From: Eledone cirrhosa | Lineage: Eukaryota > Mollusca > Cephalopoda > Octopoda > Eledonidae | Direction of reading: 5' to 3' | Length of the DNA: 64,000 bases | NCBI GenBank assembly: GCA_964016885.1 | Contig: OZ024743.1 | Coordinates: forward strand, 160,736,712 to 160,800,711 | Part shown: in pieces, positions 42,528 through 53,860 of the stretch | Position numbering within the stretch: the stretch's first letter is position 1 | How the letters are laid out: the number at the start of each line of letters is the position of its first letter | Position numbers and translations under genes: made by a program | Notes under the pieces: model-generated | What the model saw: the letters and a program-made list of their open reading frames with translations, nothing else | Database searches by the model: none | What the model was told of the DNA's origin: nothing

Positions 42528-44522
42528 TTACCTTACTTCTCGTAGGGGAAGGACGGTTTTTCCATCCTTTTCACTGCTTGTGGCCTCCTCAGGAAGGATG
42601 TCCTTATAAATCCTCCTGGAGAGTGCTTGTCGGAAGTCTCCGATGTCTTTGGGGAATTTTTGTTTTAGTGTCATGTACGTTTTCTGTGTGATGCGAGTGA
42701 TTTGTATGTGTGGAGGTGGTGTGAATTTTGGGGTTGTTGTGTAGTCTTTTTCTGTGATGCTGGTGTTGTGTTGGATGTAGTGTAATAATTGCTTGTTTTT
42801 CAAATTTAATGCTGTGTAGTGTGTATCGTTTTGGTTGTTTTGTTTTGTTTGCGTTTGTTGTGGGTTTGTTTCTGTTTCGCATTTTGGTGACTTTTGTGGT
42901 GTAGGTGATGGTGGTGTTGGAGTTAATGATGGTGATGGTGTTGGTGTTTGGGTTGATGGGGTTGGTGATGCTGGTGTGGATGGTGGCATATCTGTCCTAA
43001 CTTTTTTGTTTCTTAGTTTATTTGTTTCCCTCTGTATTTTGTTTTTGGAGGGGGAAGGAAGAGAATTTTTTTCTTTTTTGGTTTCTTTTTTATTTCCGGA
43101 TATCGTTTCCCACTCCTCGTCGTCACAATCTGTCTCCAGTTGTGATAGGCCGGGGAGTGGAAAATCCTCCACAGGCGTTAGTTTTGGTTGTGGCGTGGTG
43201 GATGGTGTAGGCGGTGGTGCTAGTTCTGAAGCGTTGGGTGGTGGTGGTGTTGGTTTTGCTGGTGGTGGTGGTGGTGTTGGTTTTGATACTGTTGCTGGGG
43301 TTGTTGCTGTTATAGTTGCTTCTCTTGTTGCTGCTACAGTTGTTGCTGCCATCTCTGCTACTGGTGGTGTTGATGATTGTGTCACTGGGGTGGGTAGGAG
43401 AGGTGGCCTCAACCTTTTAGCCTGAGGGCAGAAAGCCCTTAGGTGGGTTCCTTCACCACAAACGACGCACCTAGGTCTTCTGCCCTGGACAATTACCGTG
43501 AGGTGGCTGCCGTCAGTGAGGTCTATTACCTCTGGGATCTCCTCAATGTTTTTTTGGTCCGCTTGGATCAGGAGCTCCATCCCAGATCCGGACCAGTTCT
43601 CCTGCTTTTCTTTTGCTATTGCTATTATTTTTGTGTTGGCTTCGATTCCGGCGAGGACGGCCGCTATTAGCCAGGGAATTTTGATGGCCGGTGGAACGTG
43701 GGTCACCCTGATCTTTACGAGTCTCTGGCCACAATAGCTTGGGTCGAGTGTGAAGTCGTCACTTCTTAATGGGGCCATGGAGTGTTCTCTAGCCTCCTCT
43801 GGTGTTTCAAAGAACACGTCCACGGTTCCATACTTCTGCCCACGTCTGATGTGGGTTTTTCTTGCCCACATATGTCCCAAAGCTTTTTGGATTTGGGACT
43901 CGGATGCCCGTTCCACTCGGCGCGATTTTACATTTATCGTTCGATACGACACGGTGCATAGGCGCCGATGCTCCATTTTATTAGGTGGGGGGTTAGGCTG
44001 ACCCTGTACCCATCTTTCTTTACTATTTGTTTGGCATTTTCTAAATCCTCCTGAGTTATCGTAAATGCTTCGAATTGTTTTGCTACTCTGGCGAAACTGG
44101 GGGGGGGGGGTTATAATGTCATTGTTGTTGTTGTTGCTATCGTTATTTGTGTTAATATTAATTTTAGTTTCAGTTGTGGTGGTGGTGACGTCAGTCGTCT
44201 TTGGTGGGGAAGAGTCCATTTTGCTTGATTTCATTTCGACATCACGAGTTAATTTATTTTTTTCTTCTTTTGTTTCTGTTGTAGCGGTGGTGGTGGGGGT
44301 GGTGGTTGTTGCGGTGGTCGTGGTGGTGGAGGCTTTAACACCTGCAGCCATTGGTAATGGCGGGAAATGAATGTCTGCCTGAGACAAATTTAAAATATTG
44401 CTACTGCTTATACTTTTTGTAGTGTTGGCAAACGTAGTAACATTTACAATGGTGGTGTCGGTGTGAGGTGTTAATTTGTGAGGAAGGCTTTCGGCTGCTT
44501 GGTGCAGAAGTGAATTAGCCAT
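42528..44522 (-). CDS. LINE ORF1, gag-like with CCHC zinc knuckle
   Basis: 664 codons. Residues 60-140 are low-complexity Thr/Asn-rich. 183-345 is a folded-looking region (SQIQKALGHMWARKTHIRRG, then GTVDVFFETPEEARE) compatible with an RNA-binding module. The zinc knuckle is C352-x2-C355-x4-H360-x4-C365. 370-660 is Pro/Thr/Lys-rich and disordered-looking. The piece between the C run near 44100 and the C run near 43990 reads better in another frame (FARVAKQFEAFTITQEDLE), so two compensating indels may have scrambled residues 143-182. ORF1 proteins of LINEs bind the element RNA. Confidence 0.8.
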   Translation of the reverse strand: MANSLLHQAAESLPHKLTPHTDTTIVNVTTFANTTKSISSSNILNLSQADIHFPPLPMAAGVKASTTTTTATTTTPTTTATTETKEEKNKLTRDVEMKSSKMDSSPPKTTDVTTTTTETKININTNNDSNNNNNDIITPPPQFRQSSKTIRSIYDNSGGFRKCQTNSKERWVQGQPNPPPNKMEHRRLCTVSYRTINVKSRRVERASESQIQKALGHMWARKTHIRRGQKYGTVDVFFETPEEAREHSMAPLRSDDFTLDPSYCGQRLVKIRVTHVPPAIKIPWLIAAVLAGIEANTKIIAIAKEKQENWSGSGMELLIQADQKNIEEIPEVIDLTDGSHLTVIVQGRRPRCVVCGEGTHLRAFCPQAKRLRPPLLPTPVTQSSTPPVAEMAATTVAATREATITATTPATVSKPTPPPPPAKPTPPPPNASELAPPPTPSTTPQPKLTPVEDFPLPGLSQLETDCDDEEWETISGNKKETKKEKNSLPSPSKNKIQRETNKLRNKKVRTDMPPSTPASPTPSTQTPTPSPSLTPTPPSPTPQKSPKCETETNPQQTQTKQNNQNDTHYTALNLKNKQLLHYIQHNTSITEKDYTTTPKFTPPPHIQITRITQKTYMTLKQKFPKDIGDFRQALSRRIYKDILPEEATSSEKDGKTVLPLREVR

Positions 44523-44733
44523 TTTTTTTCAAAGAAATTTTTTGATAATAATAAAAGTTTAAATTTTGGGCACAAAGCCCCAATCTTTTTGGGTGTCCTT
44601 TTCGGAAAACGATGTATGTGCGCTTATATATGGTTAACAATAAAAAATTTCCATAAATGGCAATTTTTAAGAAACGGAAATAACAAACTTTTGCGGAGCT
44701 CACGATGATACGATTTACTACGTAGGTCGCCAA

Positions 44734-44746
44734 TAATAATAATAAT

Positions 44747-44784
<38 letters not shown>
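44734..44784. repeat. (AAT)n tract 5' of the minus-strand LINE
   Basis: Imperfect (AAT)n lying between the 5' end of the complete LINE and the 3' end of a second, truncated copy of the same LINE family. Confidence 0.88.
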
Positions 44785-44786
<2 letters not shown>

Positions 44787-44912
44787 TTTTCTTTATTAAC
44801 CACAAGGGTTTACATAAAGTAGACATTAAGGACAGTACAGGGCAATACAGGACGGTACAAATGGGCATTTCTGCGTGTAAAAAAAAACAGAGGATGAAAT
44901 AAAATAACAAAG
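44785..44912 (-). mobile_element. 3' fragment of the same APE-type LINE family
   Basis: About 128 bp almost identical to the terminal part of the 3' UTR at 38833-38960 (GTTTTCTTTATTAACCACAA, then GTAGACATTAAGGACAGTAC). It is 5'-truncated, in the same orientation as the complete copy, and bounded on both sides by (AAT)n. Confidence 0.85.
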
Positions 44913-44930
44913 AAATAATAATAATAATAA

Positions 44931-45110
44931 TTGTTTCTACTTTAGGCACAAGGCCAGCAATTATCCCAGTGCATTACTGGTACTTTATTTTATCGACCCC
45001 GTAAGGATGAAAGGCAAAGTTAACCTCGGCGGGATTTGAATACAGATTATAAAGGGACGTAACTATGCTGGAAAGCATGGCGTCCGACCCTCTACCGATA
45101 CTGCCAATCC
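44931..45110 (-). mobile_element. tRNA-derived SINE, copy 2
   Basis: Same family as 25191-25370, with the B-box-like segment on the minus strand, TTGCCTTTCATCCTTACGGG and the TGCTGGCCTTGTGCCTAAAG tail. Short AAT runs stand on both sides (44914-44931 and 45112-45120), so it also landed in an (AAT)n tract. Confidence 0.85.
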
Positions 45111-45308
45111 ACAATAATAAGTGTAACCGAAGTTGCAGCTGCGAGTAGCTGGTTCGCAATCAATTCTTGGAGGCTGCTATATTTATCTGGAGCCAGGAAA
45201 TCGCAACAGAAGCCATGGATATACGAAGTCTCTTAGAATTGAGAGAGGAGCTTCCCGCCGAAAGTAGTCTTGTTCCGCATTACAAATTTTCCCAGGAAAC
45301 TTTGTATA

Positions 45309-45313
<5 letters not shown>

Positions 45314-45347
<34 letters not shown>
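45314..45347. repeat. (TA)n microsatellite
   Basis: Simple repeat. The stretch 45120-45310 between the SINE and this tract has no recognised content. Confidence 0.92.
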
Positions 45348-45349
<2 letters not shown>

Positions 45350-45428
45350 ATAATAATAAATTTGATGACTAAAATCCAAATATATGACTAAATCCAAATA
45401 TATATCAAATATATAAGAACCGTAGAGA

Positions 45429-45627
45429 AAATATTTATTAAAATAACAGATTAAAGTTTAAGCAAAGAATTGCTGCTTTCACCCTTAACGGGATCTTCCG
45501 AAATGTTGCAACGTTTTTTGAAATATCCACTTCTGCGTTTACAGATTGACTTTGTTAGTTTCAGAAGATCCCGTTAAGGGTGAAAGCAGCGATTCTTTGC
45601 TTAAACTTTAATCTGTTATTTTAATAA

Positions 45628-45633
<6 letters not shown>
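45429..45633. repeat. Inverted repeat hairpin, arms of about 75 bp
   Basis: Arms 45429-45503 and 45559-45633 are near-perfect reverse complements around a 55-bp loop. On the plus strand the right arm starts CAGAAGA, then TCCC-GTTAA-GGGT, then GAAAG (45562-45585). This is the hammerhead order with a 3-bp CCC/GGG stem II, but with U4 of the CUGANGA core changed to A. The left arm on the minus strand has the same layout with G instead. It is followed by a (TA)n tract (45636-45686). Likely paired ends of a lost Penelope-like copy. Confidence 0.6.
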
Positions 45634-45685
<52 letters not shown>

Positions 45686-45849
45686 GCATGTGTGTGTGTA
45701 TTTATGTCTGTGTATGTGTGTGTGTATGTATGTGCGTGCGTGTGTGTGCGCGTGTGTGTATGAGTCTGTGTGTGTATTTGTGTGTGCCTTTTCTTTGTCT
45801 TCTGATTTTTCACACACACCTTATATATAAAAGAAGCTGTCATCATTTT

Positions 45850-46137
<288 letters not shown>

Positions 46138-46966
46138 TAAGATGAACTTCCCCATTCCGCAGCTTTCACCTTCCTAATTTCACAATAAGCTATGGCAGAA
46201 AAATCTTGCTCAATTTTTGCATAGTAGTAGAGAACCCAAAAGCATGTAGTTGAGAAATGAAATTTACTAAATGGTCATGCCTAAAGAGAAAATTCTATAC
46301 TTCCAGCATTTCCTCAGGTGATTTAGGAGAATCAAATATACGGCGTTTCTAGAATTAATAAGTTTCTTGCAACATATTACCCCAGTAATTAATATGCGGT
46401 TTATGTCTTTCCACCGTGAAACTGATTCTCTTCGGCATTACAACTAGTTCTAAGTAATATATAATAGTATATTTCAAGAAAATCTGAACATTACAAAAAT
46501 GTCGCAGAAACAAAATAAAAAGAAATAAGTTTCATATCTATATAACACTAATTTGAATGTATTTTATTTTGAAGTGTATGTGAAAAGTGTTCAAGAGAGA
46601 AATTTACAAGAGCAAAGATATTGTAATTTTAAAAATGAATAAATAAATTATCAAAATTGCGCACGCGTGTTTACCAACACTAAGAAATACAAAAATAAAT
46701 TAATATAATGACAGTAGATAATATATAAAATTCAGTTGATATTTTAATTGAGTTAGAAGGTTTTCAGCTGTAGTACGTTACGTAGTTGCATTTTAAAATG
46801 TAGAGCTATCATAGATTGCAAAGCTAAGGTTTCATGTATGGACCCGTCTCTAGTGACATACAGTTTGGTGGGGCCCTCTTCAGATCTGGACACAGCTGAT
46901 TTCTTCAAGAGGTTGCGAAAGAGTGATAGATAGGAAGAACCGACCCCAGTACATATCTGGCATTTT

Positions 46967-47310
46967 TTTTTAATCGACCCTGAAAGGATGAAAGGCAAAT
47001 TTGTAATACAGGTGAAGTACCGGAGAACTGAAAGAACGTAGCAGTTGTCTGTATCCACCAAAAAGTAATCTTGCAAAATGTAACAACTGCAGAGGAGTAA
47101 CACTTCTATCCATACCAGGGTTATCCTGAATCGAATGAAAGAGGCAGTCGATCATGTCTTATGTGAGCAACGAACTAGATTCCGATCAAGTATTTATTCT
47201 ATGACGCATCATTGAGAAATACAATGAATTCCAAGTACCACTAGCCATCACATTCATTGACTTTACTAAAGCATTTAATAGCCTACACAGACCATCCTTA
47301 TGTGGAGGAC
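46967..47310 (+). pseudogene. LINE reverse transcriptase scrap
   Basis: From 47012 the plus strand reads GEVPENWKNVAVV, then across frameshifts CNNCRGVTLLS, and finally FIDFTKAFNSLHRPSLW ending near 47300. These are RT motifs 1, 2 and A of an RTE- or jockey-like LINE. Stops and shifts make it inactive. The first 45 bp (ATCGACCCTGAAAGGATGAAAG) resemble a piece of the SINE, either a chimera or a nested scrap. Confidence 0.62.
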
Positions 47311-47361
47311 ATGTACGATTTCACCCACCCCGGAAGCTCTATCAACAGTTATATATTTATA

Positions 47362-47423
47362 TATATATATATAAAGCTGTTATATATATGTAACAGTTAT
47401 ATATATATATATATATATAACAG

Positions 47424-47499
<76 letters not shown>

Positions 47500-47500
47500 T
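47362..47500. repeat. (TA)n tract with repeated AACAG interruptions
   Basis: TA tract with several copies of a TAACAGTTATA interruption in the left half, then pure TA up to the edge of the second Penelope-like copy. Confidence 0.92.
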
Positions 47501-47965
47501 AGTAAAAGGAAAAGAAAATGCTGACAAATTGTTCCCAGTGAAAAATAGTTTAATTAGGATTAAGTAAAAATTAGTAATAAGTATTGGTTAGTATTCAGTT
47601 TTAGTTTTAAGTTTTTACCGGTTGCGCATTTCTAATGCCTTTCAAAAATAATTTTGAGATAGGGCGCCCGTGATGTTTGCTCTAATCTGATCAGTTTTGG
47701 AAATACTACCTGTTTTATGTGAAACAAGTACTCCAGAGGTATTAAAATTTGATTGCTTGTTGAATGTCACGTGAATGAGTACTATAAGTTTCGCGCCAAT
47801 TCGTGTTGCAAAAATTCTTGTAGTCAAAACAATTTTGATTGGTCGGTAGAGGTCACGTGAATGTTAAAAATTGATTTTGCGCCAAATGTAGGTTTGTCGA
47901 AGAGTGTCTTTTTTCGCCTGATTGAGAAGTCACTGAAAAATAAGTCTTTTAAGACAAATATATGT

Positions 47966-47997
<32 letters not shown>

Positions 47998-48235
47998 AGT
48001 AAAGAGGTTCATTATTGTGATAATGGTCAGTAGGGATGTGTGTGTGAATTGCAGTCATGTTGAAAGTACAACAGTTCAGGTGTCTATTAAGACAAATATG
48101 TGTGTGTTTGTGTGTGTGTGTGTGTAGCAGAGTGATTCGTGGTAGAGGGATCGGTCAGTAGGAATGTGTCTGTACGTGTGTGGGGGATATTTTAACATGT
48201 TGAAAGATATTTTTCAGCTCTTGTCTTATACGGAG

Positions 48236-48283
<48 letters not shown>

Positions 48284-48333
48284 CTATTTGTATGTGAGTG
48301 TACACGTGTGTATATGTGTGTGTGTGTATATGT

Positions 48334-48374
<41 letters not shown>

Positions 48375-48824
48375 TGCGTGTGTGGGGGGGACCAGTATTT
48401 TTGTGATACTGGTAAAAATGGTGTACATTATTCGATATTTTCAGTAATTTGCAAAAACGATTCTCTCAAAAGAACATCAAAAACCTTAATAATAAAAGGT
48501 GTGAAATGATGTATAGTATTGTCATAACACCAAGGTGTGTGTGAGTGTCCAGATTGTACGTACTGCAAGGGGAATCCATTAGGCCCTGCCGTATGGGAAT
48601 ACTTGTGTACAAATATGTATGTGCCCATCAGTGTGCAATGCATATGTACGTATATGTATGTGTGTGCGTGTCGGCACGTTTATATCTATAGACATCAAAA
48701 GGTATGCAAATTTGTGTATATGTGTGTTTACGTATGTCATTGTGTTTATATGTGGATAGAGATGTATGTAGGGTGTACGCTGATGTAGGTCTGTATGTTG
48801 ACGTGCGTCTGTTGTGGGTTCGTA

Positions 48825-49150
48825 TTAGGGAGAAGTGTTTAGACGGGGTCCGTATTTGTTGATAAAGTGAGATTCCTTGCTGATGCGCTGGGTGTGGGTG
48901 GCATTATATTTAAATTTGTAGAGGGGAAAGATTCTAAAGTTGGGATGATTTGGGGCGGCACATGTATCAATGTGTTCACTCAGTGGTATTTTCCTGTATT
49001 CCCGTATTTTAATTTGGGATCTATGAACAGTCATGCGTCGGCGGAGGCCGTTTTGGGTCTGGCCTATGTATTGTTCTTGACAACCTGAGCAAGTTAATAC
49101 ATATATTAGATTTTCTGATGTGCATGTGAAATTGTGTTTTACTATAAAAC
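48825..49150 (-). pseudogene. PLE2 GIY-YIG nuclease domain
   Basis: The frame includes QEQYIGQTQNGLRRRMTVHR, with the YIG tyrosine intact here, unlike PLE1. It then has IREYRKIPLSEHIDTC and a C-terminal NKYGPRLNTSP ending at 48825. The domain runs in one frame from about 49150, but is separated from the RT frame by a frameshift near 49250, where 12-18 bases present in PLE1 are missing. Confidence 0.8.
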
Positions 49151-49228
49151 GTTGTCCTTCTTTGAAATAGAATTCCGAACCCTCTATTAGGTTGATGCAT
49201 ATGCCACAGTTGGGTCTATCGCATTTTT

Positions 49229-49963
49229 TTACTGTGGGTTTCGTTGCTGCGGTTGGCCTGTTAGGATGTTTTTCATTGACTTAGATTGTCTTTTGCTCTT
49301 TATGATATCGTGTGTTCGAAGGATTTGGTTCATTCTATGGTCCTTTTTTAACACAGGGATGTTATGGAGGATGGTGTCAAAGGCCTCATTGTTGAGGGGG
49401 TTGTGTGTGGAAATGTATGGTAGAGCTTTTAGTTTCGGTTGATTTACTTTAGGGTGTCTAAGGTCCTGGGTACTGAGTTTTAGGGCACGTTGGATTCCAT
49501 TGTCAATTAGTGATGCAGGGTAGTCCCTGCCTATGAGTGTATCCTTTAGTTCTTGTAGCCGTAAGTAACAGGTGTTTTTATTGGAGACTATAGTACAGAT
49601 TCTCTTGGTTAAGTTGTAGGGAATATTAATTTTAACGTGTCTAGGGTGGCAAGAGTTGAAAGGAAGATATTGCTTGGAGTCTGTGGGCTTGTAGTATATG
49701 TCTGTTTCTATTTTTTTGTTATGAATCTTAATGAGGATGTCGAGGAAGGCGAGTTGTTGATGGCTGTATTCCATCATAAAGTTAATATTCGTGTTGAGCC
49801 CATTTATAAGGGTGTGAAATTCTTTAAGTTTCTCGATGTTTTCGTGCCAAAGGATGAAGCAGTCATCTAGATATCGCTTCCACTTCCTTTCAATGTGTAA
49901 GTGGAGAGTGTTTCCAAATTTGTTTAGTACTTTAGTGTAGAGGGTGATTTCCAGGTATCCCAT
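49229..49963 (-). CDS. PLE2 reverse transcriptase C-terminal part
   Basis: 244 codons from an internal Met. RT motif [12 protein letters not shown] (D33, D34) is intact, followed by [20 protein letters not shown] and [17 protein letters not shown], which are hallmark blocks of Penelope RTs (FLD and the KPTD segment). The N-terminal part, with motif A, is cut off by the (TA)n tract at 49992, and the C-terminal zinc/GIY-YIG part is in another frame. It therefore cannot be functional alone. Confidence 0.83.
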   Translation of the reverse strand: MGYLEITLYTKVLNKFGNTLHLHIERKWKRYLDDCFILWHENIEKLKEFHTLINGLNTNINFMMEYSHQQLAFLDILIKIHNKKIETDIYYKPTDSKQYLPFNSCHPRHVKINIPYNLTKRICTIVSNKNTCYLRLQELKDTLIGRDYPASLIDNGIQRALKLSTQDLRHPKVNQPKLKALPYISTHNPLNNEAFDTILHNIPVLKKDHRMNQILRTHDIIKSKRQSKSMKNILTGQPQQRNPQ

Positions 49964-49988
49964 GACTAGGTTGGCATAAGTGGGGGCT

Positions 49989-50106
<118 letters not shown>

Positions 50107-50321
50107 GGAATAGAATTTCATTTCTCACTCTTAGTAAGGCACTTACTTCAATGTAAGTATGTATGTATACGTACATACATATATGTATACAGACGTACAG
50201 TAGCATGTATATATATACATACAGGCACACATATATATATGCACGTATCAGTTTACCGAACATTTATTATAATGCTCGGTTTGTTCGTTTGTTCGTTTGT
50301 TCGTACGTATACATACATACT

Positions 50322-50428
<107 letters not shown>

Positions 50429-50571
50429 AGTGTAAGTTTCTACACAAAACGAAGGTTATAGAGAAAATTGAGGTTGGTAATGGCACATGGAATATATAAG
50501 AGACAGAATACTTTTTTGTGAAAAAACATATCATTTTATAAGGTAAGGAAAGAATAAAGGGTATAAAAAAT

Positions 50572-50612
50572 GACCGGTTTCGATGGGTCTCCAAAAGCCA
50601 TCTTTTCAAATG
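50572..50612 (-). ncRNA. Degenerate hammerhead-like motif
   Basis: On the minus strand it reads TTGAAAA, GATGG, a loop, CCATC, then GAAACC. Compared with CUGANGA - stem II - GAAA, stem II is a good 5-bp helix and GAAA is kept, but the first core block has two substitutions, so cleavage is unlikely. No element ends could be drawn around it. Confidence 0.3.
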
Positions 50613-50968
50613 TTGATTAATATTAAGAAAAATTAATAATAAGAAGAGTTAAAATTTGAGATTTGAAAATTCAAGTATAAAATTCAGTGTGGGATTTCAT
50701 AGTAGTTTTCATCTTGGTAGCAGCAAGCTGACTGCTGTGTGTCCCCTTCTGGCAGTGAATGAGGAATTATTTGTGGGGAGTGGTTCTTTTCAAGGTCAGA
50801 TTTAGCAATGGCCAGACGGCCAGCTGCTGGTCAGTGAGGGGGTGGAAGCAATATACATACATACATCTCCATCTGGTCGGTAGGAGAGGGGAGAGTGATA
50901 GAAAGGGATTTAGTGCACTTACACCCATATATACACATACCCTCATCCACACACACATACATATACAT

Positions 50969-50974
<6 letters not shown>

Positions 50975-51041
<67 letters not shown>

Positions 51042-51170
51042 TACATACACACACACATACATATACATACACACATACACACACACATATATACACATAC
51101 ACACACATATATATACACACACACACATATATATACATACACATACATCCAGATACACACATACATACAC
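50975..51170. repeat. (TA)n followed by (CA)/(TACA) microsatellite
   Basis: Mixed dinucleotide repeats that generate His-Ile-Tyr open frames on both strands without biological meaning. 51180-52600 is AT-rich and I see no gene there. Confidence 0.93.
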
Positions 51171-52609
51171 ACCTCAATTTTATCTCTCTCTATATATATA
51201 TATTTATTTATTTATTATATGTATATCGTTTCATTAATACCTATAATACTCTCTATATATATATTTGAACAAATTTGTCTATCTAGTATAATAACATGCT
51301 CGTAATTACATTTATAAGTAATTTAGATACTCAAATGACTCTCTATTGTTATAAGTGTTAGATATTTCCTTAATGTTCGAAATTATATAACGATTATTAC
51401 TTAATTTAATTTAATTTATTTTATTTTTATTTTAATTAAATTTAGATTACCTTCGGCTCATTCAAATCCTTAGATCCTCTTTCTATCATCTTCGTGGACA
51501 TTTTAGAAGTGTCTTTTGTCTACTATATAATAAAACCCTCTTGCATTTTAAACTATATTTTTTAATATTGGGCATTTTTATGTTTCGCAAACAATTCATT
51601 ATTTTTTCACTTTTATTTTGTATCTAGTCCTTATCCTTAGGACTCATGAAGTTTTGACTTATATATATATAGTATATATCTATTAAATAATCCTATTGCA
51701 ATAATTGATCTAAAACATTAATTTTTAACAATATTTTCAGTAACTTATTTACGATATTGTAATATGTTATGTATATTTGAAAGGTATCATCTTAAGTCTT
51801 TCTTTAGACAATATAATCTTTGTGTATTTTTTTGATAACCGCATATATGTAATTTAAAATTCAGACCTTTTTAAGTTTAATTATAAGGCCTGTTGATCCT
51901 TTAGGCACTCAAATTGTTAATAATAAATTCTTTAAAAATTATAATTGTAATTATTTTCTAAATTATATTATATAAACTGTTGTCAATATTATATAATATA
52001 TTTGGTAAAGTTTACCTTCGTGAGGTTGTAAAAACATTATGTTTTCTTTCTCGTGTTTGCAAATCCTTTAAATTTGATTTCATAAAATTTGATTTTAGAA
52101 ATTAAATTTGATAGTATTTAATATTAATACAGATACTTATTAACTTTTAAAACCTAAAATATTATTCATTACTCTGAACTAACTTAATTTAAATATTTTG
52201 AATATTAACGGTCAACCAGATATGTTTAGATATATACTGTATATATGGCTAATTGTCTAAAGACTTGAACATAAGTTATTCCTCTGTATCTCTCTCTCTC
52301 TCTGTAATCAACTCTTTGTTTTTCTAGGCTCCTACTAACTATATCATCCCCTCATCATGTTCTTCCTCTACGCTTTTCTTTTCTTTCCTCTTTCTTCAGT
52401 AATTTAAATTATTTAACAGTTATATTGATGCCAAGTATTTTTTTAAGCTGTCTCACACACACCCTCTCTATTGTATGTATTATATATTTTTCTTATGTTC
52501 TCAATATTAAGGTATATACATTTTGAGTTTTGTCATACATTACTCACTACCATGACTGAATCTTAACCATGTACTATGTCAGGGTATGTCATGCGTCATC
52601 TTATTTTAT

Positions 52610-52656
52610 CTGATGAGGATTTACTGTTGAAGTTAACTCAGTACCTCTGAAATGTG
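52610..52656 (+). ncRNA. Hammerhead-like motif with long stem II
   Basis: CTGATGA at 52610-52616 is followed by a stem in which GAGG pairs with CCTC and TACTG with CAGTA, with an ATT bulge, and then TGAAA. The first core block is perfect but overlaps the stem, and an extra U precedes GAAA. It lies about 70 bp left of the large palindrome and may belong to it. Confidence 0.3.
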
Positions 52657-52723
52657 TATAATAAAATATACTTTATCACAAGAATATCTATTTTGTTAAT
52701 ATTTTGAATTAATATATATATAT

Positions 52724-53440
52724 ATGAATTATAAGAATCAAAGAACTGTTCAAAACATGTTTATGCTTACAACTGTTTCCTCCAAACCGAGGTTTGGATT
52801 CTTCGGAGCAATTTATTATTGAATGAACACTTATATGACCTCCTTTTCACCCAAGATACATATGCAAATATTGTGGGTCAACATTCATTACAGCATTTAG
52901 TGTGGCAGTACACATTTAGAGATTACATTCATATTAAAAGATACAAACAAAAATACAGGTTAAAATACAACATGAAATTAAGCGGTTATAGAGTGCAATG
53001 GTTATACGTGTGGCAAGCACGTGCGTCTTGTTTATATAGTGTGGCAGATCAACCAGATCAACCCCCTTAACACTCTTGATTACCTGCTTAAGTGCTTCTA
53101 TTACACGTAACTCTCTGCCACACTATATAAACAAGACGCACGTGCTTGCCACACGTATAACCATTGCACTCTATAACCGCTTAATTTCATGATGTATTTT
53201 AACCTGTATTTTTGGTTGTATCTTTTAATATGAATGTAATCTCTAAATGTGTACTGCCACACTAAATGCTGTAATGAATGTTGACCCACAATATTTGCAT
53301 ATGTATCTTGGGTGAAAAGGAGGTCATATAAGTGTTCATTCAATAATAAATTGCTCCGAAGAATCCAAACCTCGGTTTGGAGGAAACAGTTGTAAGCATA
53401 AAAATGTTTTGAACAGTTCTTTGATTCTTATAATTCATAT
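52724..53440. repeat. Large palindrome, arms of about 325 bp
   Basis: Arms 52724-53047 and 53115-53440 are reverse complements with only a handful of differences, around a 67-bp loop. The ends read ATGAATTATAAGAATC and its complement. In the right arm on the plus strand, CCGAAGA-A is followed by a perfect 7-bp hairpin TCCAAAC-CTCG-GTTTGGA and then GGAAAC, a layout like a hammerhead with a mutated core. Each arm has an 80-codon open frame that is just the same sequence seen twice. It may be the paired ends of a Penelope-like or foldback element without coding part. Confidence 0.85.
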
Positions 53441-53609
53441 AACTGCTCTGTAAATCATCTGATGTTATTACATTGAGCTATTTAACTTACTGGTAATAAG
53501 GTAGTAATATATTACTGCCTACCACTATTTAGGATTTATAAAAATATATATAACTACAAAAGGTTTTTGTATTTGCATAACCATAAATAGTATACTTAAT
53601 ACTTAATAC

Positions 53610-53618
<9 letters not shown>

Positions 53619-53656
<38 letters not shown>

Positions 53657-53782
53657 CTGTCTATCTAGTCTAATTTATTTCTCTCTCCTTCTCTATCCTC
53701 CTATCTATCTTTTGTTTTCTCAATATTTGTACCAATTTGTCTTTCTCCCCTCCCCTCTCTCTACCCCCCCCCCCTCTCTACT

Positions 53783-53823
<41 letters not shown>

Positions 53824-53860
53824 TCTCTCTCTCTCTATCTCTATCTCTTTAACCAAGCTC
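53619..53860. repeat. (TA)n, (TG)n, poly-C and (CT)n tracts
   Basis: A row of simple repeats continuing as pyrimidine-rich DNA to about 54230. No gene is seen. Confidence 0.9.

Larger units (their letters stand above)
38833..44733 (-). mobile_element. Near-complete two-ORF APE-type LINE
   Basis: On the minus strand: a 5' UTR of about 210 bp, gag-like ORF1 (44522-42528), a 34-bp gap, then ORF2 with AP endonuclease and RT (42493-39192, one frameshift), and a 3' UTR of about 360 bp containing AATAAAG close to an (ATT)n end. About 5.9 kb in all, the only element here that appears complete. Both outer sides are (AAT)n tracts (38801-38833 and 44734-44784). GC content and codon use in ORF2 are distinctly higher than in the surroundings. 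RT style is close to Tx1- or I-like LINEs; I cannot decide the clade. Confidence 0.88.

Noticed and set aside
42835..44370. Plus-strand frames rich in Gly and Val
   Set aside because: Antisense of the Thr/Pro-rich parts of LINE ORF1.
50572..50612. Functional hammerhead ribozyme on the minus strand
   Set aside because: Stem II is good, but the CUGANGA block has two substitutions, so only a relic is supported; it is kept as a low-confidence feature.
52819..53343. Two similar 80-83 codon proteins on opposite strands
   Set aside because: They are the two arms of one palindrome read in opposite directions, and resemble no family.
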